A DNA stretch of 64,000 nt from Falsirhodobacter deserti. GTDB lineage: Bacteria; Pseudomonadota; Alphaproteobacteria; Rhodobacterales; Rhodobacteraceae. The notes under the pieces are model-generated. The model ran no database searches and had not been told where the DNA came from. It saw only the letters and a program-made list of their open reading frames with translations. Both the position numbers and the translations under genes were made by a program. The stretch lies in contig NZ_ML137218.1 of the NCBI RefSeq assembly GCF_004015795.1, positions 2,206,720 to 2,270,719 of the forward strand, read 5' to 3'. The number at the start of each line of letters is the position of its first letter. Position 1 is the stretch's first letter. Below are positions 56,801-64,000 of the stretch, in pieces.

Positions 56801-57026
56801 GGATGCCTTCGACGCTGTTCAGCTCCTGCTCGATCGGCTGGGCAACGGCGACGTACATCTCCTCGGGGGAGGAGCCGGTATAGACCGCGGTGATAGAGAT
56901 CTGGGGCGGGGCCACCTGCGGGTATTGTGCCACCGGCAGGCTTTGCAGGCCCAGAAAGCCCGCGATCACGATGAAGATTGAAACGACCCATGCAAGAACG
57001 GGCCGTACGATGAAGAATTGTGCCAT
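53871..57026 (-). CDS. RND multidrug efflux permease (AcrB/MexB type)
   Basis: Inner-membrane proton antiporter of the HAE1 family. The 1051-residue product starts MAQFFIVRPVLAWVVSIFIVIAG, as AcrB-type pumps do, and has twelve expected membrane segments. The proton relay is intact, with the aspartate pair in AIGILVDDAIVVIENVERIM and the lysine in IGLSAKNAILIVEFAKDL. Large periplasmic loops follow segments 1 and 7, and the tail is His/Asp-rich (HHHDDDDDGQ). It follows the adaptor gene by 11 bp. No outer-membrane channel gene is adjacent. Confidence 0.95.
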   Translation of the reverse strand: MAQFFIVRPVLAWVVSIFIVIAGFLGLQSLPVAQYPQVAPPQISITAVYTGSSPEEMYVAVAQPIEQELNSVEGIQYFESTSDSSGAISITATFSPETDVSQAQVDVQNAVARVEPVLPATVTNQGVVVEEASQGFLMVVALTSTDGSMSDVALGDYINRNVVNEIQRTPGVGRAQVFASEEAMRVWIDPDKLTGYNLSPTDVISAIEAQNAQVAAGQIGAAPNPITQQLTATVLVKGQLSSAEEFSSIVLRANPDGSTVRLSDVARVEVGADTYNFESRLNAQPAAALGVQLSATGNALATSEAIRAKMEELERFFPEGVEYSIPYDTTPFVAASIEKVLHTLVEAVILVFLVMLLFLQNIRYTLIPTIVVPIALAGTLAVMLVLGLSINVLTMFAMVLAIGILVDDAIVVIENVERIMAHEGLSPKAATKKAMGQIQGAIIGITLVLTAVFIPMAFFPGSTGIIYRQFSLTMVTSILFSAFLALSLTPALCATFLKPIKGHHEKKGFFGWFNRRFDAGTERYARGVRFVTRRSLVMMAFYVLIVAATAFGFMRLPTDFLPNEDQGFILTDIQTPATASSQRTDAVLRQVEQVYLSNEDVTNTVAIRGFSFSGQGSNAGLMFTTFKDWEERDQSAQDIAAAANGQLFGLKDAQAFALSPPPIPGFGATGGFSFRLEDRGRNGQDALQAAAQQLMGQAQQSGKVVGLRVEGLPAAAQVTVTIDRDKAQTFGVTFADINRTITSNLGSAYVNDFPNGGRQQRVIVQAREESRMQAEDILDLTVRNTNGGMVPFSSFATVEWEVGPSQVVGYNGYPSVRISGQAAPGVSSGEAIATMEQLAGDLDQGFAYEWTGQTAEEISSGNTMVLLFGMSILFVFLLLAGLYESWSIPLAVMLVTPLGVIGCIAAVMLRDMPNDIYFKVGLIAIIGLSAKNAILIVEFAKDLRAEGYSLIDAAVEAAKLRFRPILMTSMAFTLGVVPLAIATGASAASQNAIGTGVIGGMITATILAIFFVPVFFVFVLGLVLKLRGKDHDPTRHHHDDDDDGQPKQAHA

Positions 57027-57037
57027 GCCGATCTGCC

Positions 57038-58234
57038 TCAGTTGGCCGGTTGCTGGCCGGGTGCCTGTTCGCCGCCCTCGCCTGCGGGGGCAGGTTGCTC
57101 CTCGCGGGTCTGCGCTGCGGGTTCATAGGGGCTGGGTTGCACCTGTGCGTCGGGCGAAAGCTTCTGTGCGCCCTCGACCACCACGCGGTCGCCCGGCTGC
57201 AGGCCCTCGGTCACCGTCCAGCGGTTGCCGATGGAGGAGCCGAGCGTGATGGGGCGCATCTGCACCTTGTCGCCTTCGCCGATGACGTAAACGCTGGTAT
57301 CGCCTTCCTTGTTACGCTGCACGGCCATCTGCGGAACGGCAAGGGCGTGCTCGCGTACCGCCTGTTCGATGCGGACGCGCACATAAAGGCCGGGAAGAAG
57401 GTATCCATCGGGGTTCGGCACCTCGGCCCGGAGCGTCACCTGTCCGGTCGACTGGTCCACCGTGGCTTCGGAAAACAGCAGCTTGCCCGGATGATCGTAC
57501 ATCGTGCCGTCATCATAGAAGATCTGGACGCGTGCCTCTCCGGGTGCGGCGGCGACGAGTTGGCCCGCTTCCATCGCGCGGCGCAGCATCAGCACCTGCG
57601 ACGAGGATTGGGTGAAGTCGGCATAAACCGGATCAAGCTGCTGGATCGTGGCCATCACATCGGTCTGGGCTGCAACCAGTGCGCCTTCGGTGATGGTGGC
57701 ACGGCCGATCACGCCGGTGATGGGCGCGCGCACCTCCGTGTAATCAAGGTTCAGTTGCGCTTCCTGCAACTGTGCCTGCGCCACGGCCACATCGGCATCG
57801 GCCTGTGCGAGCGCACTGACCGCCTTGTCGAAGGCCGAACCCGAGGAGGCGTTGCGTTCACGCAGTTCCTGCTGGCGATCGGCTTCGTTCTGGGCGTTCT
57901 GCTGCGCGGCGCGGGCACGGGCAAGAGTGCCTTCGGCGCTGGCGACCTGTACGCGATATTGCGCCGGGTCGATACGGTACAAAACATCGCCCGCCTGAAC
58001 GAGGCTGCCCTGTTCGAACACGCGTTCCAGCACGATGCCGCCCACGCGGGGGCGAACCTCGGCGGTGCGCGTGGCCGAGATGCGGCCGGGAAGCTCGTTC
58101 ACGATGGGCAGCGCTTCGGGCTTCACCTCAATGAAGCTGACAGGTATTGGCGGCATCTCCCCCCCGCCCTGGCCCTGGGCCAGAAGCGGCGAGGAGATAA
58201 GCGCGGCCAACGCAGCGATGAGAAGACGTTTCAT
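57038..58234 (-). CDS. RND efflux periplasmic adaptor subunit
   Basis: Membrane fusion protein linking the RND pump to an outer-membrane channel. The 398-residue product has a signal peptide (MKRLLIAALAALISSPLLAQG) without a lipobox cysteine, so it is probably not lipidated. The lipoyl/barrel halves (GRISATRTAEVRPRVGGIVLERVFEQGSLVQAGDVLYRIDP and LDYTEVRAPITGVIGRATITEGALV) flank a coiled-coil hairpin rich in Ala, Gln and Glu. It follows the TetR gene by 29 bp, so regulator, adaptor and pump form one operon. Confidence 0.94.
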   Translation of the reverse strand: MKRLLIAALAALISSPLLAQGQGGGEMPPIPVSFIEVKPEALPIVNELPGRISATRTAEVRPRVGGIVLERVFEQGSLVQAGDVLYRIDPAQYRVQVASAEGTLARARAAQQNAQNEADRQQELRERNASSGSAFDKAVSALAQADADVAVAQAQLQEAQLNLDYTEVRAPITGVIGRATITEGALVAAQTDVMATIQQLDPVYADFTQSSSQVLMLRRAMEAGQLVAAAPGEARVQIFYDDGTMYDHPGKLLFSEATVDQSTGQVTLRAEVPNPDGYLLPGLYVRVRIEQAVREHALAVPQMAVQRNKEGDTSVYVIGEGDKVQMRPITLGSSIGNRWTVTEGLQPGDRVVVEGAQKLSPDAQVQPSPYEPAAQTREEQPAPAGEGGEQAPGQQPAN

Positions 58235-58263
58235 GATGAACCTGTGGAAAAGGGGGAGGAAGA

Positions 58264-58824
58264 TCAGGTTGCGGTGGAAGGTGGCGACAACAGCGAAGCG
58301 ATGTCAGCCAGAAGTTCCCGACGTTCATCGGGGGGGAAGGCATAGAAACCAAGATATTCAAGTGACATGATGCCATGAAGCGCCGCCCATGCCAGCCGGC
58401 TGCGGCGGGGGTCCTTCGCTTCGTGGATGATGCGGTCAAGATCGTCGGCGAAGGCCGTGCCCATCATCTCGCGGCAGGTGCTGTTGTTGCCAAGGCTGGC
58501 TGTGATGGCCATTGCGCAGGCGATATCCTCGTCAGAAGGACGGGTGCTGCAATGGTCGATCATCCCGCGCATCAGCGCATCGGGCTGGCCTTGGTGGCGG
58601 CTGGCGGCTGAGGCAAGATCGGCTTTCTTCTGATCCAGCCGCTGACGGATGAATGCCGCCAGAAGCTGTTCCTTGGACGCGAAATCGTAAACCACGCTGG
58701 ACTTGCTGATTCCAGCCTGACGCGCGACGGCATCGATGCTGAGGCCGGCCACCCCGTGCTGCCGCACGACGGCTTCGATCGCCTCCATCGTCACGTTCCG
58801 GTCGATCGTGCGCTTGCGTCCCAA
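58264..58824 (-). CDS. TetR family transcriptional regulator of the RND operon
   Basis: A 186-residue repressor with an N-terminal TetR helix-turn-helix (GLSIDAVARQAGISKSSVVYDFASKEQLLAAFIRQRL, about residues 27-63) and a variable ligand-binding domain with a DUF-like TetR_C core. I chose the TTG at 58824 because the product then starts at LGRKRTIDR, the usual TetR N-terminus; the frame extends to a TTG at 58854. A CTTGT-N10-ACAAG inverted repeat lies directly upstream at 58836-58855 and could be its own operator. It likely represses itself and the downstream efflux genes. Confidence 0.87.
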   Translation of the reverse strand: MGRKRTIDRNVTMEAIEAVVRQHGVAGLSIDAVARQAGISKSSVVYDFASKEQLLAAFIRQRLDQKKADLASAASRHQGQPDALMRGMIDHCSTRPSDEDIACAMAITASLGNNSTCREMMGTAFADDLDRIIHEAKDPRRSRLAWAALHGIMSLEYLGFYAFPPDERRELLADIASLLSPPSTAT

Positions 58825-58835
58825 TCCGCCACCAT

Positions 58836-58855
58836 CTTGTAAATAGAAACACAAG
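58836..58855. promoter_or_regulatory. Candidate TetR operator
   Basis: An inverted repeat with 5-bp arms (CTTGT at 58836-58840 and ACAAG at 58851-58855) flanks an AT-rich 10-bp centre, 11 bp upstream of the TTG start at 58824. Its position suits autoregulation, but the arms are short. Confidence 0.3.
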
Positions 58856-58944
58856 CGTTCGGATATTCCGCATCCCCTGAACGGTCAAGCGAATTTCCGC
58901 CCAATCGTTCAGGAATCGGGCGGAGGGCATAAGCTGCTGCGGGC

Positions 58945-59379
58945 TCAGGCAGAAATCAGGCGGTGCAGCCTTTGCAGTGCCAGTTCATACCCTTGCGTGC
59001 CAAAGCCCGCGATGACGCCATTGGCCCGGGCGGCGAGGAACGAATGATGCCGGAAGCCTTCGCGGGCATGGGTGTTGGAGATGTGAAGCTCGATCACCGG
59101 GCCGTCGAACGCATTCAGCGCATCCAGAATCGCGACAGAGGTGTGGGTATAGGCGCCCGCATTGATCAGGATGCCCCGCGCCGCATCCCGCGCCTCGTGG
59201 ATCCAGTCGACAAGCTGCCCTTCGTGGTTCGATTGCAGGAATCGCAGCGTCAGCCCCAGATCGCGCGCCACATCGGTGCAGCGCGCTTCCACGTCGGCCA
59301 GCGTTTCATGCCCATAAATTTCAGGTTGCCGCTTGCCCAGCAGGTTCAGGTTCGGCCCGTTCAGAACAAAGATCGTCAT
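58945..59379 (-). CDS. aroQ: 3-dehydroquinate dehydratase, type II
   Basis: Converts 3-dehydroquinate to 3-dehydroshikimate, the step before AroE. The 144-residue product has the type II signature [19 protein letters not shown] with the catalytic tyrosine near residue 22, [34 protein letters not shown] and [17 protein letters not shown]. The start overlaps the otsA stop (ATGA), an unusual pairing with trehalose genes that suggests co-transcription. Confidence 0.96.
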   Translation of the reverse strand: MTIFVLNGPNLNLLGKRQPEIYGHETLADVEARCTDVARDLGLTLRFLQSNHEGQLVDWIHEARDAARGILINAGAYTHTSVAILDALNAFDGPVIELHISNTHAREGFRHHSFLAARANGVIAGFGTQGYELALQRLHRLISA

Positions 59380-60812
59380 TCAGTGCTTCCGGTTTGTGGC
59401 GGGGCCGACCGTTCCAGCGCCGCCAGATAAGAAGTGCACCATGTCTGGATGTCGTTGACCAGCAGATAGTCCATCATGTCGCGCCAGCGGCTGCGGCGTT
59501 CCTCCAGCGTCATGCTCAGCGCCCATTCGATGGCGCGGGCGGTCTGCTCGCTGTCATAAGGGTTGCACAGCACCGCGCCTTTCAGTTCGCGCGCCGCACC
59601 GGCGAAACGCGACAGGACCAGAACGCCGGGATCGTCCGGATCCTGCGCGGCGACGTATTCCTTGGCCACAAGGTTCATCCCGTCACGCAGCGGCGTGACC
59701 AGCCCCACACGCGCCTCGCGGTACAGGCCGGCCAGCGAATTGCGATCCACCGACTGGTTGATATAGCGGATGGGCGTCCAGTCGATGCGGCCCATCACCC
59801 CATTTACGTGACCGGCCAGCGATTCCACCTCGGCCTGCATGTCGCGGTATTCAGGAACATCCGATCGCGACGGCGGGGCCACCTGAAGCAGCGTCACATT
59901 GCCCACCCGATCCGGGTTCAGCTCCAGGAACCGTTCAAACGCCATGATTCTGTTCGGGATGCCCTTGGAATAATCCAGCCGGTCCACCCCGATGATCAGA
60001 TCGCGCCCGCCCATCGACCGGCGCATGTCAAGCACCGTGTCAGTGTCGGTAGACGCGGCGGCAAGGGCGGCGAAATCCGCCGTTTCGATCCCGATGCCGA
60101 AGGTCTGGGCATGAAAGGTGCGCCCGTAGGCGGACAGCTTCGCGCGAGAGGGATCCTCTTTCGCGGTGGGGCTGTCGGCGGTCCGGTCCCCCACCCCTTC
60201 GCGGATCAGGCACGAGATGTAGTTGTCCATGTCGTGATCGGTCTGGAAGCCCACAAGGTCATAGGCCGACAGCGATTTCAGGATCTGGTCATAGATCGGG
60301 GTGGCGAACAGGATATCGGCCGGCGGCCACGGAATATGCAGGAAAAAGCCGATGCGGTTCTGCACGCCGCGGCGGCGCAATTCGTCGGCCAGCGGGATCA
60401 GGTGGTAATCGTGGATCCAGATGATGTCATCGGGTTCGATCAGGGGCATCAGGCGGTCGGCGAACATGCGGTTCACGCGGAAATAGCCGTCCTTGTCGCG
60501 CCGCGAATATTCGGCCAGATCGATGCGGCAATGGAACAGCGGCCACAGCACCCGGTTGGCAAAGCCGCTGTAATATTCATCCACGTCGCGTTCCGACAGG
60601 TCGGTCAGCACATATTCGATCGCCCCGTTGCGGCTATGTTCGACGGGACCGGGGGTCCCGTTGTCCTCCACCGAGCGGCCGGACCAGCCGAACCAGATGC
60701 CGCCGCTTTCCTGAAGCGCGGCATGCACCGCCACGGCAAGGCCTCCTGCAGGCATGTTGCCGTCCTTGTCGGGCACGGGAACCCGGTTCGATACGACGAT
60801 CAGGCGACCCAT
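59376..60812 (-). CDS. otsA: Alpha,alpha-trehalose-phosphate synthase (OtsA)
   Basis: Makes trehalose 6-phosphate from UDP-glucose and glucose 6-phosphate. The 478-residue GT20 enzyme has VSNRVPVP, the [11 protein letters not shown] loop, [48 protein letters not shown] and [20 protein letters not shown]. All substrate-binding motifs are present. It overlaps otsB by 13 bp upstream and aroQ by 4 bp downstream. Trehalose serves as a compatible solute under osmotic or drought stress. Confidence 0.97.
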   Translation of the reverse strand: MGRLIVVSNRVPVPDKDGNMPAGGLAVAVHAALQESGGIWFGWSGRSVEDNGTPGPVEHSRNGAIEYVLTDLSERDVDEYYSGFANRVLWPLFHCRIDLAEYSRRDKDGYFRVNRMFADRLMPLIEPDDIIWIHDYHLIPLADELRRRGVQNRIGFFLHIPWPPADILFATPIYDQILKSLSAYDLVGFQTDHDMDNYISCLIREGVGDRTADSPTAKEDPSRAKLSAYGRTFHAQTFGIGIETADFAALAAASTDTDTVLDMRRSMGGRDLIIGVDRLDYSKGIPNRIMAFERFLELNPDRVGNVTLLQVAPPSRSDVPEYRDMQAEVESLAGHVNGVMGRIDWTPIRYINQSVDRNSLAGLYREARVGLVTPLRDGMNLVAKEYVAAQDPDDPGVLVLSRFAGAARELKGAVLCNPYDSEQTARAIEWALSMTLEERRSRWRDMMDYLLVNDIQTWCTSYLAALERSAPPQTGSTE

Positions 60813-61546
60813 TGGGAAATCCTTTGCAGACTGGCGCGCAGCGCGGCAGGCGATGGCAGATGCGCGTGCGCGGCTGTGGGTTCGGACGGATCGGCAATCC
60901 GGATGGACAGGCCGCCCGCGGCATTGGCGACGGGGAACATCGTCTCGTCGGTGACATCATCGCCGATTGTAACAGGGATGCGCCCGGCAAAGGGCGGCTC
61001 GGCCAGGAAGGCCGAAACCGCGCCGCCCTTTGTTGCGCCGGCAGGGCGCAGTTCGATCACCTTCTTGCCGAACTGAAGCTCCCACCCTTCTCCGACCTCG
61101 GCAGCCAGAGATTGCATGGCCGCGCGGGCCTCGGCCTCGCGGTGGGGCACCTGGCGATAATGCAGGGCGATGGCGATGCCCTTGTCCTCCACCAGCATGC
61201 CGGTGCCTTCGAAGCGGGCAAGGCGGCTGCGGGCGGTTTCTATGCCGGGGGGCACGGGCACCTCCACCACCTGCCCGTCGGCGCGGCGGCGCTGGAATCC
61301 GTGCAGGCCTGCCAGAGGGAAACGCTCGGGGGCGAAGGTGGCATCAACCCAGTCCGCCTTCCGGCCCGTAACCAGGGCCAGCGCGCCGCCCATCCGGTCG
61401 GACAGGCGGGCCAGCATGGCCGGAAGGCCATCGGGCACGGTGATGCCTTCGGGCGTGTCGGCCAGATCGATCAGGCAACCGTCAATGTCAAGGAAAAGCG
61501 CGTAATCGCGGGGTGCGTCATGCAGCGGTGCAAGTGGGTCGGTCAT
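60800..61546 (-). CDS. otsB: Trehalose-6-phosphate phosphatase (OtsB)
   Basis: HAD-family phosphatase releasing trehalose. The 248-residue product has HAD motif I as LFLDIDGCLIDLADTP, motif II within ALVTGRK, KKVIELRPAGATKGGAV, and motif IV IGDDVTDETMF. I chose the ATG at 61546 (MTDPLAPLHD); another ATG at 61555 would add three residues. It precedes otsA with a 13-bp overlap. It is divergent from the SDR gene, with 117 bp between starts. Confidence 0.94.
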   Translation of the reverse strand: MTDPLAPLHDAPRDYALFLDIDGCLIDLADTPEGITVPDGLPAMLARLSDRMGGALALVTGRKADWVDATFAPERFPLAGLHGFQRRRADGQVVEVPVPPGIETARSRLARFEGTGMLVEDKGIAIALHYRQVPHREAEARAAMQSLAAEVGEGWELQFGKKVIELRPAGATKGGAVSAFLAEPPFAGRIPVTIGDDVTDETMFPVANAAGGLSIRIADPSEPTAAHAHLPSPAALRASLQRISQWVA

Positions 61547-61663
61547 TGGATGCAAACATGTTGTTGTGCCCCTTTATCTGGTTCGCCTTCCTGTGAATTC
61601 CACAGCGGGGAACAATGCGGCCCCCCAAGCGCTGATGCGGCGATACCTGTTGAGGAGGGTCAC

Positions 61664-62464
61664 ATGGATCGCGACGCACCTGCGGATTTCACGCCGCGTT
61701 TTGCCGGAACCGGCCGGCTGAAGGACAAGGTCTGCTTCATCTCGGGTTCGTCCTCGGGCATTGGGCGGGCGGTGGCGCGGCTTTATGCGCGTGAAGGGGC
61801 GAAGGTCGTCATCACCTATCACAGCGACAGCGCCGAGGGCGACGAGGTGGCGGCCGAACTGCAACGCGAAGAAGCCGCAGAGGTGCTGGCCCTGCAGCTG
61901 GACGCCACGGAGGAGAAATCCTGCCACGACGCCATCGCCCGCACGGTCGAACATTTCGGTCGGCTGGACGTGCTGGTCTGCAATGCCGGCATCCAGCAAT
62001 CGGAACCCGATTTCGCCAAGGTGGAATCGGACTGGATCGAGAAGATCTTCCGCACCAACGTCTTCGGCTATATGTGGCTGGCGCAGGCGGCGCTGCCGCA
62101 TCTGCGTGAGGGGTCGGCGATGGTGTTCACCACGTCCGTCAATGCCTATCGCGGGCACAAGTACCTGATCGATTATTCTGCCACCAAGGGGGCGGAGCTG
62201 GGCTTTCTCCGGGCACTGGCCGCCAGCCTTGCCGACAAGGGCATCCGCGGGAATGGCGTTGCCCCCGGCCCGATCTGGACGCCCCTGATCGGTGAAACCA
62301 TGCCCGAGGAGGATGTGGAGAGCTTCGGATCCGACGTTCCCATGAAGCGCCCCGGCCAGCCGAACGAGGTTGCGCCCGCCTATCTGTTCCTCGCCTGCGA
62401 CGACAGCAGCTACATGACGGGGCAGGTTCTGCATCCCAACGGCGGTATTCCGGTCAACGGCTGA
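61664..62464 (+). CDS. Short-chain dehydrogenase/reductase
   Basis: A 266-residue classical SDR with a 20-residue N-terminal extension (DRDAPADFTPRFAGTGRLKDK). The cofactor loop is SGSSSGIGRA, NAG is present in VCNAGIQQSE, and the catalytic residues are Ser in TTSVNAYRG and Tyr/Lys in DYSATKG. The C-terminus HPNGGIPVNG is typical of glucose or aldehyde dehydrogenase-like SDRs found in stress loci. The substrate is unknown. GAGGAGGG supports the ATG. It is followed by treZ after 58 bp. Confidence 0.88.
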   Translation: MDRDAPADFTPRFAGTGRLKDKVCFISGSSSGIGRAVARLYAREGAKVVITYHSDSAEGDEVAAELQREEAAEVLALQLDATEEKSCHDAIARTVEHFGRLDVLVCNAGIQQSEPDFAKVESDWIEKIFRTNVFGYMWLAQAALPHLREGSAMVFTTSVNAYRGHKYLIDYSATKGAELGFLRALAASLADKGIRGNGVAPGPIWTPLIGETMPEEDVESFGSDVPMKRPGQPNEVAPAYLFLACDDSSYMTGQVLHPNGGIPVNG

Positions 62465-62522
62465 TGATGCGGGAACCTTACGCGCCTTGGCTGCTTGTGG
62501 GTCAGGCAGGTCGGAGGCGCGT

Positions 62523-64000
62523 ATGGACAGAAAGTTCGAATGGGGTGCGGAACAGGTGGCACCGGGACGGTGGAGCTTCGCGCTCTGGTCTCCCGATGCG
62601 GAAAAGGTCGAGGCCGAGGTGGACGGCCGCCGCGTGGCGATGCCCGCAGGCCCCGATGGTTGGCATATCGGCGAAGCCGAGGCGAAGGCGGGTGACACCT
62701 ACCGCCTGATCGTGGACGGGCGCGCGATTCCCGATCCCGCCTCGCGCGCGCAGGCGGGGGATGTTCATGCCGCTTCGGTTCTTGTGGATCCGTCCTTCGA
62801 TTTTTCGCCATGGGACGGTCGCCCATGGGAAGAATCCGTCATATTCGAACTTCACATCGGCCTGTTTACCCCGGAAGGCACCTTTGCCAGCGCTGCAAAG
62901 CGCCTGCCGGATCTGGCCGCGCTGGGCGTGACCGTGATCGAGGTGATGCCCGTGGGCCAGTTCCCCGGATCCCGGGGCTGGGGCTATGACGGGGTGCTGC
63001 CTTGGGCACCGCATCCGTCCTATGGCACGCCCGAGGACTTTCGCGCCTTTGTCGATGCCGCACATCAGGCGGGGATCAGCGTGATCCTTGATGTCGTTTA
63101 CAACCATTTCGGGCCAGATGGGGCGTGGATCGGGCAGGTCACCCCGTCATTCTTCGACCCCGAGATCAAGACGCCGTGGGGCGCGGCCATTGCCTTCGAC
63201 CAGCCTGCCGTGCGCCGCTTTTTCATCGGCAACGCGTTGCACTGGCTGCAAGAGTATAACCTTGATGGTTTCCGCTTCGACGCTGTGGATCAGATCAGGG
63301 ATAAAATCGAACCGGAGTTCCTGGTGGAGCTTGCACAGGCCATTCGGGGCGGCGGTTTCGACCGCCCGATCCACCTGACAACCGAGGACAATCGCAACAT
63401 CATCAGACTGCATGATCCCGATGCAGGCCTTTATGATGGTGAATGGAATGACGATTATCACCATTGCATCCATGTCCTGCTGACCGGCGAGACCTACGAT
63501 TATTATGCTAGCTTCGGCCCCTCGCCTTTCGACGATCTGTGCCTTTCGCTGGAATGTGGATATGTGGAACAAGGCCAGCCGCGCCCGCCGCAAAAGACGG
63601 GTCGGGGCGAACGATCCTGCGATCTGCCATGGCATGCCTTCGTCAATTTCAACCAGAACCATGATCAGACCGGCAACCGTGCCAAGGGGGAGCGTTTGCT
63701 GGCGCTGGCCGATCCGGACGCGGTGAAGGTGGTGCATGCGCTGCTGCTGCTTGGCCCCTTCATCCCGCTGATCTTCATGGGCGAGGAATCGGGCGAAACG
63801 GCCCCCTTCCAGTTCTTCGCCGACTTCGAAGGGGAACTTGCCGAAGCCACGCGCAAGGGCCGGTATGCGGAGTTTCCGGGCGTAAAGGAGTTTCCGGATC
63901 CCATTTCGAAGGACACGTAGGAAACCTGCCGTCCTTATCGGCACGAAGGGCCCGAAGCAGACGTGTGGCGCACCCTGACCCGCCAGCTGCTGGCCTTCCG
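62523..64000 (+). pseudogene. treZ: Malto-oligosyltrehalose trehalohydrolase (TreZ), interrupted by in-frame TAG, partial
   Basis: GH13 enzyme that releases trehalose from maltooligosyl trehalose made by TreY. From the ATG at 62523 (GGAGG upstream) the frame has the N-terminal carbohydrate-binding domain, then SVIFELHIGLFTPEGTF, WGYDGVLPWAPHPSYGTP, DVVYNHFGPDG, nucleophile GFRFDAVD, acid TTEDNR and NQNHDQTGNRAKGERL. A TAG at 63918-63920 follows PDPISKDT, about 465 residues in. The same frame continues (ETCRPYRHEG, LTRQLLAF) to the window edge with family-like sequence. The catalytic domain is complete but the C-terminal domain would be lost. The rest of the gene is outside the window. Confidence 0.82.

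Noticed and set aside
1-64000. tRNA, rRNA, CRISPR arrays, prophage and insertion sequences.
   Set aside because: I looked for T-loop-like segments, spaced direct repeats, integrases and transposases by eye and saw none.

Overview
The window is about 64 kb of dense, GC-rich bacterial chromosome. Gene content and order point to an alphaproteobacterium of the Rhodobacter group (Rhodobacterales): a RegB/RegA redox two-component pair beside an HvrA-type H-NS protein and ahcY, a TsaE-kinase fusion next to addBA, and the rho-mnmE-mnmG-rsmG-parA-parB block beside the chromosomal origin. I cannot name the genus. No tRNA, rRNA, CRISPR array, prophage or insertion sequence was recognised; nearly everything is core chromosome.

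Layout. 1-15 kb: haem and tRNA modification genes (hemD, tsaD), small conserved proteins (YciI, EVE), ilvA, argG, a malic enzyme-PTA fusion, mutS, the heat-shock pair hrcA-grpE, and an overlapping rph-rdgB-ridA-hemW-DUF454 operon. 15-26 kb: the origin region. parB, parA, rsmG, mnmG, mnmE, rho and hemJ all run leftward. A 408-bp non-coding oriC (22576-22983) follows, with two perfect and four one-mismatch DnaA boxes, an AT-rich stretch and eight GANTC sites. maf, aroE, coaE and dnaQ then run rightward. Two perfect ParB sites (parS) lie inside the 5' ends of rsmG and mnmG, and a 14/16 match sits at the rdgB/ridA junction.

26-43 kb: secB, fxsA, a Tim44-like gene, an Smr gene, a DUF2938 gene, hslU and hslV separated by an opposite-strand flavoprotein gene, and trxA. 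A four-gene dTDP-L-rhamnose operon (rfbCBDA) comes next. addA, addB, a MurU-like nucleotidyltransferase and a TsaE-AmgK fusion then form an overlapping leftward operon. 43-53 kb: signalling. A PAS protein, RegB, RegA, HvrA, an HD hydrolase and ahcY are followed by a bacteriophytochrome operon. The phytochrome frame carries two in-frame stop codons (TGA and TAG), while the downstream response regulator and the REC-PAS-HWE kinase are intact.

53-64 kb: an RND efflux operon with its TetR regulator, aroQ, otsA-otsB for trehalose, a short-chain dehydrogenase, and treZ running off the right edge. treZ also has an in-frame TAG after its catalytic domain. The most unusual signals are the three in-frame stops in otherwise intact frames, the compact origin with its GANTC cluster, and the coding-embedded parS sites. 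I did not find convincing evidence of a wholly undescribed system.
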